From: RH-AL1 sp965198485
GTDB taxonomy: Bacteria > Pseudomonadota > Alphaproteobacteria > Rhizobiales > Beijerinckiaceae
Assembly (NCBI GenBank): GCA_965198485.1
Contig: CBDAPQ010000005.1
Span: forward strand, 3,596,001 to 3,660,000
Length of the DNA: 64,000 nt
Reading direction: 5' to 3'
Of the stretch, positions 9,856-19,310 are shown one piece after another. The stretch's first letter is position 1; every line of letters starts with the position of its first letter. The notes beneath the pieces are model-generated. The model had not been told where the DNA came from. It was given only the letters and a program-made list of their open reading frames with translations, and did no database searches. Position numbers and translations under genes: made by a program.

Positions 9856-11095
9856 ATGGGTGTGGCTTGTTGCTCGTCGACACCCCGGCGAGTTTGTCAA
9901 TTGTTTGTATCATCAAGACCGTCGGCGCTCGCGAGCCCTAGGAAAGGTGCCGCTTTCGGTGCCGTCGTGGCAATTCCGGTGTGCAACGAGAAGCAACATA
10001 TCGCCGACTGCCTACGCGCCATCGACGAACAGGCTGGCTTGCCCGCCGCAAGCTTCGGCGTGCTGTTGTTCCTCAACAACTGCACTGATGGCACCGCGGA
10101 CGTAGTGGCGTCCACCGCGCCGATCCTGTCCTGCCCAATGCGTGTCGTCGTCCTTGATCATCCCGAGGCCTCCGCCGGTTGGGCGCGTCGCCGCGCGATG
10201 GAGGCTGCGGCCGATTGGCTCGAGGAGGGTGGCTGCAGCGAAGGCGTGCTGCTGACCACAGACGCCGATAGCCGCGTGCCGCGCGACTGGATCGCACGCA
10301 ACCTCGCCGCCCTGAACGCAGGGGCCGACGCTGTAGCCGGGCGGCTGGCCCTCGACCCGGCCGATGCCGCCGCGCTGCCAGAATTTCTGCACGCTCGCGG
10401 CGCCCTGGAAGCGGAATACGAGGCGCTTCTGGTCGAGATTGTCGCGAGGCTCGACCCTGATGCCGGGCAATCCCTGGCCGACGCACTGGTGTCGCTCCGG
10501 TGCCAGCCTTGCCGCTCGCCTGAGCACGTACCGTGCGGTCGGTGGCATGCCTGACATTCCCTGCGGCGAGGACCGTGCATTCGTCGAGGTGATGCTGGCC
10601 CACGATCGCGTTGTGCGGCACGATCCCGACCTTGTCGTGGTCACCTCCGGCCGTCTGCTGGGTCGCGCCAAGGGCGGTGTCGCCGACACGATCCGGCTTC
10701 GCTGCGACGCTCCGGACACGCCCTGCGACGATCGTCTCGAGCGGCTCGAGCGCGTCGTGACTCGCGCGCTACTGCGCCGCCACCTGCGCCGGCTTCACGG
10801 CGCCGGGCACCGCAACGCCCTCCGGCTCTGGGCTAGGGCGCTCGCCTTCAAAGCTGGCGCCGCTTCGGATCTCGCCAGCCTGCCCGCTTTCGGCGCGTTC
10901 CACGCGGGCGTCGAGACGGCCAGTCCTCGGCTCGTCTATCGCCCGCTGCGGCCGGCCGAGCTGCCGCGCCAGATCCGTCGTGCCAAGCGTCTCATTGCAA
11001 CGCTGAGGACTCGAAGCAAAGCCGCAACAACGCCGGCACCTAATACCCTGGAGAATTCGGCGCTGAAACACCCGCTGCTGAAAGCCTACGATTAG
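9856..11095 (+). pseudogene. GT2-family glycosyltransferase interrupted by a frameshift
   Basis: The first frame gives a GT2-type N-terminus (VVAIPVCNEKQHIADCL, then FLNNCTDGTADVV and the DxD-like TTDADSRVPRDW). It loses homology after IVARLDPDA. The next frame resumes at NPWPTHWCRSGASLA and continues through GGMPDIPCGEDRAF to a normal end at 11095. Dropping one G from the GGG at 10464-10466 rejoins the frames exactly. This is either a real inactivating mutation or an assembly indel. The start is uncertain: ATG 9856, TTG 9901 or a later codon. The family is commonly encoded with the methyltransferase, PIG-L deacetylase and acyl-CoA dehydrogenase that follow here on the opposite strand. Confidence 0.78.
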
Positions 11096-11150
11096 GCTTG
11101 TGGAGCGTAGGCCTTGTGACAACCGTCCTCGCCACGAGGGCAGGTGATCG

Positions 11151-11729
11151 TCACTTCGCCCGCAGTATGTCAAGGCGATAGGCATCCTCGCGCCGTTGTT
11201 CGACTCTGCTGGTATTGCTGGCTGCAATGAAAGTGTCTGCCGCTTCGTCGCCGCTGAGAGGGTAGTGCGTCTCGCCAAGCCAGTGCACAAGCAGGATATC
11301 GGCACCCGGCGCAGCCGCCATGTTCACACGCGCTGCCAGTCGCCGCACGTCGTCGCCGTCGAGATAGTAGACCACCTCCGAGAGCAGGATGAGGTCGAAA
11401 CGCCCATCCGGCCATTCCCCTGGCACTCGCCGCCTCTCGAAGCGCACGTGCGGTTGGTCGGCGCAACGCGCGCGCGCGCGTTCCAGCGCCGCGTCCGCGA
11501 CGTCGAGCGAGAGCAGCGCGTCGCAGCGACCTGCGAGCTGCCGCGTGAGCACTCCGATCGAGCACCCGACCTCGAGCCCAGTGGCGTAACGCTGGCGTGG
11601 CAGCGCCGCGAGAGTCGCAGCGTACTTCTCTCGCTCGTAGGGGCTCTGCGCGAAGTGCCAGGGATCGGGATCGCGGGCGTACATCTCCTCGAAATAGGTC
11701 GGCGGGATCGAAGTCTCGAAGCGGCTCAT
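11151..11729 (-). CDS. NodS-like SAM-dependent methyltransferase
   Basis: A 192-residue class I methyltransferase of the nodulation-protein-S type. The opening FEEMYARDPDPWHFAQSPYE and the SAM-binding motif LEVGCSIGVLTRQLA (residues about 53-67), followed by the acidic LSLDVAD strand and the LILLSEVVYYL post-motif, are characteristic. NodS N-methylates a deacetylated aminosugar in Nod factor, which makes its coupling to a PIG-L deacetylase suggestive, but here the substrate is unknown. The ATG overlaps the deacetylase stop (ATGA). It is the last gene of a three-gene leftward operon and faces the frameshifted glycosyltransferase. Confidence 0.85.
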   Translation of the reverse strand: MSRFETSIPPTYFEEMYARDPDPWHFAQSPYEREKYAATLAALPRQRYATGLEVGCSIGVLTRQLAGRCDALLSLDVADAALERARARCADQPHVRFERRRVPGEWPDGRFDLILLSEVVYYLDGDDVRRLAARVNMAAAPGADILLVHWLGETHYPLSGDEAADTFIAASNTSRVEQRREDAYRLDILRAK

Positions 11730-12460
11730 GCCATCTCCAGCAGGATCTCGTGGGGCTTGGCGAAATGCGCGATCATCTCCGGCGTGAGCCGGAAGCCGTC
11801 GGGGCAATCGTCGATGAGATCTGTCGTCTGCGAGCGATGGGCGGCGACGGCGGCGAGCTTGGCCGGCAGGTGCCGCGAGACGTCGAGGCGAACGCCGCGC
11901 GGCGCCGGTCCCACGTCCTGGTCAAACGGCAGGGTCCAGCCCCAGATAGGATACGCGAGCACCCGGGCGCCGCCGAGGCTGTCGCGCACCGCCGCGACGA
12001 GGTCGGCCGCGGCGAGGTGGTCGCAATGGGGATCGTACCGCCAGGTCACGCAGACCGCGCCGGCTTCGACCTCGCGCGCTGCAGCGGCGATCGCCGCTCC
12101 GGCAGCGCCGGCCTGCGGCCCCGAGACCGGCACGAAGCGGTCGGGAAGGCCGAGGAAACGGATCGCCGAGGCCGGCAAGCCGAGTTCGGCGGCGGCGGCG
12201 CGGGTCTCCTCCTCCCGCAACGCGCGCAGCCGCGGCGGCGGATAGCGTCGCGAGCCCGGATGCGAACCCGCGCCGTCGCTGACCACCACGAGGCGCGTCG
12301 GCGTCCCGCGCGCGCAGGCCTCGGCGATGAGGCCGCCGCATCCCAGGCTCTCGTCGTCGGGATGGGGTGCCACCACCACTAGGCCGCCGCCGTCGAGGAT
12401 GTCGGGCAGCGCGGTCACAGGCAACGCTTCGGCCGCCGCGAAGAAAGCCTGGGCGTTCAC
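11726..12460 (-). CDS. PIG-L family (LmbE-like) deacetylase
   Basis: The 244-residue protein has the zinc-binding AxHPDDE motif (APHPDDESLGCGG, residues about 31-43) and the distal DPHCDH zinc/catalytic motif typical of PIG-L/LmbE enzymes, which remove N-acetyl groups from GlcNAc-containing substrates. It starts with GTG overlapping the stop of the acyl-CoA dehydrogenase gene (GTGA), and its own stop overlaps the methyltransferase start, so three proteins are produced from one coupled message. By context it probably deacetylates an aminosugar or related amide before methylation; this is inference. Confidence 0.88.
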   Translation of the reverse strand: MNAQAFFAAAEALPVTALPDILDGGGLVVVAPHPDDESLGCGGLIAEACARGTPTRLVVVSDGAGSHPGSRRYPPPRLRALREEETRAAAAELGLPASAIRFLGLPDRFVPVSGPQAGAAGAAIAAAAREVEAGAVCVTWRYDPHCDHLAAADLVAAVRDSLGGARVLAYPIWGWTLPFDQDVGPAPRGVRLDVSRHLPAKLAAVAAHRSQTTDLIDDCPDGFRLTPEMIAHFAKPHEILLEMA

Positions 12461-13602
12461 GCGTCGCGCCCGAGGTGGAACGCCGCCGCCGACAGTAGCG
12501 AGGCGTCGAGCGCCGGCTGGCGCAGGTAGGTCTGAAGGTCGCGTATAACCCGCTCCAGCCGGTTAGGCCGGGTAAACGCCTTGAGGCCGATCGCCTTCTC
12601 GGCGCAGGCGATGACCTCGAGCGCGACTGTCTCGAAGGCGTTGCGGGCGAGATCGACGTAGGCGTCCACCATTTCGGCATCCGCGACCGGCCCTTCCGCC
12701 AGGGCGCCGGCGCGGGCGACCCACAGCCGCGCGGTCTCGGCTGCGATCGCCGCCGCGCCGAAGCGCGCGAGCTGCACCGGGTTGTCGCGGTGCGGGCTCC
12801 GGCGCAGCTGCGCCTTGTAAAGGTCGAGTACGGCTTCGGCGCCGCCGAGCTGCACGGCCAGCACACGCCAGGCGCCGCCTCGGAAATACGGCGAGCGGAG
12901 ATAGTCGCCCGGTCGCCCGAGGATGTCGTCGGGATCGACCACGATCCCGGTAAAGTCCACCGTGCCGGTGGCGCTGCCGCGCATGCCACGCACCGTCCAG
13001 CCGGAAAGATCTGTGCGCTCGAGCTCAGGTATGGCCGGCAGCAGCATCACCGAGGCGCCATCATGCTCGGCGGCGACGAGTGGGCGCCGAACGTGTCCAC
13101 AGCCCGAGCAGAGGATCTTGCTGCCGGCGAGGACTAGCCGGCCGTCTTCGCGCACCAGCCGCAGCGGCTCACCCGCCATCCAAACCCCGCCGAGGCGTCC
13201 CGCCGTCGCCTCCCTGAGCAGCCGCCGCAGGTTTGCCGGTGAACCGTAACGAATGGCCAACCCCACCGCGTTGACGTGGCCCTCGTAAAGCCGTCCGAGC
13301 GCAAGGTCGCCGTGACCGACAGCGGCAAGCACCGCCATCAGGCACGCCGGGCTGCCGACCGCGAGATCGCCGCCGCCGAGCGCGGCGGGAAACGGCGCGA
13401 GCAACAACCCCGCCGCGTGCAGGGCGCGCACGCCCTCGGCGGGAAAAGCTCCATCGACGTCGGGGGTTTGCGCTACGGCGGCGGCGTGGCGCGCCCGCTC
13501 GACGAGCGTCGCCGGCGTGGCGCCACTCGCCGCCTTGCGAGGCGATGGCTCCGGGTCGGTGACGGGATAAGCTTGCGCAAGGTGATCGAGGATCATGCCC
13601 AT
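12457..13602 (-). CDS. Acyl-CoA dehydrogenase family protein
   Basis: A protein of about 381 residues with the acyl-CoA dehydrogenase fold: a helical N-terminal domain, a middle beta domain (GSKILCSGCGHV, LSGWTVRGMRGSATGTVDFTG) and a C-terminal helical domain (MVDAYVDLARNAFETV). It is FAD-dependent by family. The catalytic glutamate cannot be placed with certainty, and members of this branch in biosynthetic clusters may act on unusual thioesters. Starts at 13602 or 13596 (ATG) are equally possible and neither has a strong ribosome site. It heads the coupled operon with the PIG-L deacetylase and methyltransferase and is divergent from dapF. Confidence 0.82.
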   Translation of the reverse strand: MGMILDHLAQAYPVTDPEPSPRKAASGATPATLVERARHAAAVAQTPDVDGAFPAEGVRALHAAGLLLAPFPAALGGGDLAVGSPACLMAVLAAVGHGDLALGRLYEGHVNAVGLAIRYGSPANLRRLLREATAGRLGGVWMAGEPLRLVREDGRLVLAGSKILCSGCGHVRRPLVAAEHDGASVMLLPAIPELERTDLSGWTVRGMRGSATGTVDFTGIVVDPDDILGRPGDYLRSPYFRGGAWRVLAVQLGGAEAVLDLYKAQLRRSPHRDNPVQLARFGAAAIAAETARLWVARAGALAEGPVADAEMVDAYVDLARNAFETVALEVIACAEKAIGLKAFTRPNRLERVIRDLQTYLRQPALDASLLSAAAFHLGRDA

Positions 13603-13707
13603 GCAACGGCGCCGACCCGCGTTCGCTCCATCGTTGCGCGACAGGTCTCGCCCCCGTACGACGCTTCGCAGGAGAGGATTAAGAGCTGGCTTGACCCCGG
13701 CGGTGCG

Positions 13708-14610
13708 ATGGTGTCCCAACGCGCGATGACCGCATGTCTCAACCTCGAGGCGTCCGCCGGGTCGCGGCTGGCAGGGCGGCCGGTCGCCCGCATGAACGGC
13801 GCCGGCAACCGCATCACCGTGCTCGATCTGCGCGGAAGCAAGGTCGTGCCCACCGCACAGGAGGCGCGCGCGCTCGCCGCCGATCCGGACCTAGCCTTCG
13901 ACCAGCTCATGGCGATCCACGACCCGCGCGAGCCCGGCACCGACGCCTTCGTCTCCATCTTCAACACCGACGGCTCGCTGGCCGGGGCCTGCGGCAACGG
14001 CTCGCGCTGCGTCGCCTGGTATCTCGCGCGCAGCAGCGGCGACGCCTTCACGCTGGCGACCTCCGCCGGCCGGGTCGTCTGCCGCAAGGTCGCGCCCCGG
14101 CGCTTCGCCGCCGACATGGGCGAGCCGCGCTTCGCGTCGATTGAGATCCCGATCATCGCCGCCGATCCCCGCGCCGTGCGGCTCGGCCTTGAGGCCGACG
14201 CGCGCTTCGGCCCGGCCTTCGCGTTGAGCATGGGCAACCCGCACGCCGTCTTCTTCGTGACCGACGTAGGCTCCCTCGACCTTGCCGCGCTCGGCGCGCC
14301 GGTCGAGAACGCGTCCGCCTTCCCCGAGCGAGTCAACGTCTCCTTCGCGCAGGTCCTCGATCGCGATCATATCTCGCTCAGGGTGTGGGAGCGCGGCGCC
14401 GGCGCGACTCTGGCCTGCGGCACCGGCGCCTGCGCCACCCTGGTCGCCGCCGCCACCACCGGCCGCACCGGGCGCACCGCTGCCGTAGCGCTGCCGGGCG
14501 GCACGCTCGACATCGCCTGGGGTGAGGACGATCGCGTCACCATGACCGGCCCCGTCGAGCTGGAGCGCGAGGGCGTGCTCGACGCCAATCTCGCCCTGAG
14601 GCCGGCGTGA
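13708..14610 (+). CDS. dapF: Diaminopimelate epimerase
   Basis: It interconverts LL- and meso-diaminopimelate for lysine and peptidoglycan synthesis, without cofactor. The two catalytic cysteines are present in GACGNGSRC and in ACGTGAC, and the substrate-binding MNGAGNRITVLDLR opens the conserved part. About 300 residues from the ATG at 13708; an ATG at 13726 (294 residues) is equally plausible, since no clear ribosome site separates them. The TGA overlaps the GTG of mtaB, so the two are co-translated. The frame stays open far upstream, but that part lies inside the divergent acyl-CoA dehydrogenase. Confidence 0.94.
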   Translation: MVSQRAMTACLNLEASAGSRLAGRPVARMNGAGNRITVLDLRGSKVVPTAQEARALAADPDLAFDQLMAIHDPREPGTDAFVSIFNTDGSLAGACGNGSRCVAWYLARSSGDAFTLATSAGRVVCRKVAPRRFAADMGEPRFASIEIPIIAADPRAVRLGLEADARFGPAFALSMGNPHAVFFVTDVGSLDLAALGAPVENASAFPERVNVSFAQVLDRDHISLRVWERGAGATLACGTGACATLVAAATTGRTGRTAAVALPGGTLDIAWGEDDRVTMTGPVELEREGVLDANLALRPA

Positions 14611-15839
14611 GCCTCGCCGCCGCCGAGGCGGCCGGCATTCTGGTGCAGAGCTTCGGCTGCCGGCTCAACCTCGTCGAGGGCGAGGCCCTGCGCCGTGCCG
14701 CGCTCGCCGCCGGGCGCCGCGACCTCGTCGTGGTGAACTCCTGCGGGGTCACTGCAGAGGCGGCGCGCCAGGCCCGGCAGGCGTTGCGCCGCGCGCGCCG
14801 CGAGCACCCCGGCCGCACCATCGCGGTCACCGGCTGCGCCGCCGCCATGGACCCCGACGCCTTCACCGCCATGCCGGAGGTCGACCTCGTCGTCGCCAAC
14901 AACGCCAAGACCGCGCCCGGCACGTGGCGGGGCGAGGTACCAGCGGCGGTACGCAGCCCGCTGGAGGAAGGCACCGAGGACCACTCCCGCGCTTTCCTCG
15001 CCATCCAGAACGGCTGTGATCATTCCTGCACCTTCTGCGCGATCCCGCTAGGACGCGGCGCTTCGCGTTCGGCCTCTCTCGCGGATGTGGTGGCCTCGGC
15101 CCGGCGGCTACGGGACTCCGGCTTCCACGAGATCGTGCTGACCGGTGTCGACCTCACCTCCTGGGGGTCCGACCTGCCCGGCGCGCCGAAGATCGGGCGG
15201 CTCGTGCGCGCGATCCTCGCCAGCGTGCCGGACCTGGAGCGGCTGCGGCTCTCCTCCGTCGACTGCATCGAGGTCGACCCCGAGCTCCTCGCCTGCTTCG
15301 CCGAGGAGCAGCGGCTGATGCCCTACCTGCATCTCTCCCTGCAGAGCGGCGACGACATGATCCTGAAGCGCATGAAGCGACGGCATTCTCGCGCCGCGGC
15401 GGTCGCGCTGTGCGCCGAACTGCGCCGGTTGCGCCCCGACATGAGCTTCGGCGCCGACCTCATCGCCGGCTTTCCCACCGAGGACGAGGCGATGGCCGCG
15501 CGTACCCGCACCCTCGTCGAGGATTGCGGCTTGGCCTTCCTCCACGTCTTTCCGTTCTCGCCACGGCCCGGCACGCCGGCGGCGCGCATGCCGGCCGTGG
15601 CCCCAAGTTTGGCGCGGGAGCGCGCGGCGCGGCTGCGCGAGCTGGGCGACGGGGCACTGCGCCGGCATCTGCGCGCCCAGATGGGGCGCAGGGTGGAGGT
15701 GCTGGCCGAGCGCGGCGGTACGGGACGGGCGCCCGATTTCACGCCGGTGGCGACGGGCAACTTGGTACCTGGCACGCTGGGCTCCTTTGTCATTGCCGGC
15801 CACGACGGTCGCAAGCTCCACGGCAGCCATGTCGATTGA
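14607..15839 (+). CDS. mtaB: tRNA (t6A37) methylthiotransferase
   Basis: A 410-residue radical-SAM enzyme that adds a methylthio group to N6-threonylcarbamoyladenosine at position 37 of tRNAs. The N-terminal MTTase domain has its three cluster cysteines (C18, C46, C77), and the radical SAM triad C137-x3-C141-x2-C144 sits in NGCDHSCTFC. A short C-terminal TRAM-like region follows. Absence of a histidine in the first cysteine motif and the CDHSCTFC pattern favour MtaB over MiaB or RimO. The GTG start overlaps the dapF stop. Confidence 0.9.
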   Translation: MSLAAAEAAGILVQSFGCRLNLVEGEALRRAALAAGRRDLVVVNSCGVTAEAARQARQALRRARREHPGRTIAVTGCAAAMDPDAFTAMPEVDLVVANNAKTAPGTWRGEVPAAVRSPLEEGTEDHSRAFLAIQNGCDHSCTFCAIPLGRGASRSASLADVVASARRLRDSGFHEIVLTGVDLTSWGSDLPGAPKIGRLVRAILASVPDLERLRLSSVDCIEVDPELLACFAEEQRLMPYLHLSLQSGDDMILKRMKRRHSRAAAVALCAELRRLRPDMSFGADLIAGFPTEDEAMAARTRTLVEDCGLAFLHVFPFSPRPGTPAARMPAVAPSLARERAARLRELGDGALRRHLRAQMGRRVEVLAERGGTGRAPDFTPVATGNLVPGTLGSFVIAGHDGRKLHGSHVD

Positions 15840-15919
15840 GACACCCCCTTGCTGTGGCCGCCAGCCTCCATCGTTCCGGAGCGAGCGGAGCGAGAGCGCG
15901 AAAAGTCGGACATCACCTC

Positions 15920-17500
<1,581 letters not shown>

Positions 17501-17645
17501 CGCGTCGAAAGCCGCGCAATTCTTAAACCAAGGCACCATTTTCCGTATGGCGGCGCGGGCCAGTCATTTTTCGTTCGGTTTCGGCTGCCTAAGGTTACCT
17601 CACGGGCGCAGACGACCCCCCATCCAAGCGCCCGGGAGAACAATT

Positions 17646-17933
17646 ATGCTCGTCAGCGAGAAAGACGCCATCGAAGGCGCCCGCGTCCTCTACAACATTG
17701 GTAAGATTCGTGCGGCCACCGGCTGGCATGCCGTCGGCCACACCCCCGTTTCCAACAATTGGCGCGAGCGCGTCCTGCAGGATCTGATCCGCCGCGCCGA
17801 AGACGTCGATGCCGACGCCATCATCGGCGTCGACTATAAGGTCGAGCCGGTCGAAGGCCTCGACGACTCCGGTGTCGAGCTCGAGCGCATCTGCGCCACC
17901 GGCATCGCCGTCCGCCTGGCGCAGGCGGCGTAA
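17646..17933 (+). CDS. YbjQ/UPF0145 family protein
   Basis: A 95-residue cytoplasmic protein with the YbjQ (DUF74) signature: a Tyr/Gly-containing N-terminal strand, RAEDVDADAIIGVDYKVEP in the centre and ICATGIAVRL at the end. The family forms pentamers and is of unknown function, sometimes annotated as heavy-metal-binding. The ATG is preceded by GGGAGA about nine bases away. The gene has an intrinsic terminator 30 bases after its stop and so is probably monocistronic. Confidence 0.8.
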   Translation: MLVSEKDAIEGARVLYNIGKIRAATGWHAVGHTPVSNNWRERVLQDLIRRAEDVDADAIIGVDYKVEPVEGLDDSGVELERICATGIAVRLAQAA

Positions 17934-17963
17934 GGCTCCATCTCACAAGAATACCAACTTGCA

Positions 17964-17989
17964 GCCGAGGCCTCGCGCCTCGGCTTTTT
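17964..17989 (+). terminator. Intrinsic terminator after the YbjQ gene
   Basis: A perfect 8-bp stem GCCGAGGC/GCCTCGGC with a five-base loop is followed directly by TTTTT. Position and polarity fit termination of the gene ending at 17933 before the toxin-antitoxin locus. Confidence 0.8.
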
Positions 17990-18059
17990 CGTTAGTGGAT
18001 GTCGCGTCCGCACGCGCATCGCAACTTGCAGAACTGACGGCCTTACCTTTATTTAGATA

Positions 18060-18329
18060 ATGTCATTACATTCCGGGTTCGGCATGGAAGAGGTTATTTC
18101 GGCAGCGGACGCGAACCGCAACTTCTCCCTGCTCCTCCGCGGGGTGCGCGAGGGCCACAGCTACGTGGTGACGAGCCACGGACGTCCTGTCGCCCGTCTC
18201 AGTCCCGTCGGCAAGCCGGAAGACGTTGCATCGAGCACACTCGCGGCGCTGCTCTCGCGTCTAGAATTCCAGCCCGTCGTTCAAGCCGAACGCTGGACTC
18301 GCGACGACCTTTACCAGCCCGAGTCCTGA
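18060..18329 (+). CDS. Type II antitoxin, Phd/YefM family
   Basis: An 89-residue protein with the Phd/YefM fold: SAADANRNFSLLLRGVREG followed by SYVVTSHGRPVARLSP, a DNA-binding N-terminus with a charged C-terminal tail that would wrap the toxin. Such proteins neutralise a PIN-domain nuclease and repress their own promoter. ATG at 18060 is used here; ATG at 18084 (MEEVISAADAN) is also possible and closer to family length. The TGA overlaps the toxin frame. Because the toxin is broken, the antitoxin may be a leftover or an anti-addiction remnant. Confidence 0.82.
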   Translation: MSLHSGFGMEEVISAADANRNFSLLLRGVREGHSYVVTSHGRPVARLSPVGKPEDVASSTLAALLSRLEFQPVVQAERWTRDDLYQPES

Positions 18330-18780
18330 AGGTCGCGCTCGACACCAACGTCCTTGTTTACGCGGAAGGCATCAACGACGCCGAGAAGCGCGATCTCGCC
18401 CTGGACCTGGTGCGCAGCCTTTTCGGATCGGACACTTTGATTCCGTTCAGGTCCTCGGTGAACTCTTCAACGTCCTGGTGCGCAAGGCAGGCAGGTCGCA
18501 GGCCGACGCCCGCGATGCCCTTCTCGGCTGGCGCGACACCTATTCGACGATCGATACGACAGCCGAGGTGTTGCTGACGAAGACCGACCTGGCGGGGGAT
18601 CATGGTCTCGGCATTTGGGACGCGATCGTTCTCTCCTCGGACTCGCGCGCCGGCTGTCGACTGCTTCTCTCTGAAGACTTTCAGGACGGTTTCACGGGGG
18701 GTGGAGTGACGGTCGTCAACCCGTTCGCGTCACCGCGCCACGAGGCCTTGGTTTCCTTTCTGGAAGGATCCTCCTCGTAG
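18326..18780 (+). pseudogene. PIN-domain (VapC-type) toxin with non-canonical start and frameshift
   Basis: Reading from a CTG at 18326 that overlaps the antitoxin stop gives KVALDTNVLVYAEG, the canonical PIN N-terminus with its first catalytic Asp. The frame then degenerates at the CCG at 18443-18445. One base short, the next frame continues VQVLGELFNVLVRKAGR through GIWDAIVLSS to SEDFQDG, supplying the remaining acidic residues. All four active-site positions survive across the two frames. A single-base deletion plus loss of an ATG/GTG start would inactivate the toxin; alternatively, one indel is an assembly error and CTG is a weak start. Confidence 0.78.
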
Positions 18781-18806
18781 ATCGAAGGGCAGGACTCAGG
18801 CTTAGT

Positions 18807-19208
18807 TCAAGATGACTCGGACGCTCCATCCAGCGCGAAGGCATACGGCAACAGGTCCCCGAGCAGGTGCGTTGCCTTGATGCCGTCGGGCGCCGCAGCG
18901 TGCACAGGCACCTCCGGAGCGCCGAACTCGGCCAGGCGCTGGCGACAGGCGCCGCAGGGCGTGAGCGGCGGATCGATGTCGCCCAGCACCAGCACTTCGA
19001 CGATGCGGCGCTCGCCGGCTGCGACCATGGCAGCCAGAGCGCCGGCCTCGGCGCAGGTGCCGACGGGATAGGACGCGTTCTCGACGTTGCAGCCGGCAAA
19101 GATGCGGCCCGAGGCGGTGCGCAGCGCGGCGCCGACGGCGAAGTGCGAATAAGGCGCGTGGGCGTTGGCGCGGGCCAACGCTGCTGCGGCGAAGAGGTCT
19201 TCGCTCAC
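18807..19208 (-). CDS. cdd: Cytidine deaminase
   Basis: A 133-residue homotetrameric-type enzyme that converts cytidine and deoxycytidine to uridine forms for pyrimidine salvage. It shows the substrate motif GCNVENASYPVG, the catalytic TCAEAGAL (zinc Cys and proton-shuttle Glu) and the second zinc pair in TPCGACRQ. The start is GTG. It is monocistronic on the minus strand, diverging from pheT. Confidence 0.94.
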   Translation of the reverse strand: MSEDLFAAAALARANAHAPYSHFAVGAALRTASGRIFAGCNVENASYPVGTCAEAGALAAMVAAGERRIVEVLVLGDIDPPLTPCGACRQRLAEFGAPEVPVHAAAPDGIKATHLLGDLLPYAFALDGASESS

Positions 19209-19310
19209 CGACAGGTGGCGCCGGGCGTCAAAAGCTGGTCAAGCCGGGAGGGATTGCCTAGAAGGGCCGCCTCTCGCGCCGCCCCTTCGGCGCCCTCACT
19301 ACGGACGTTC

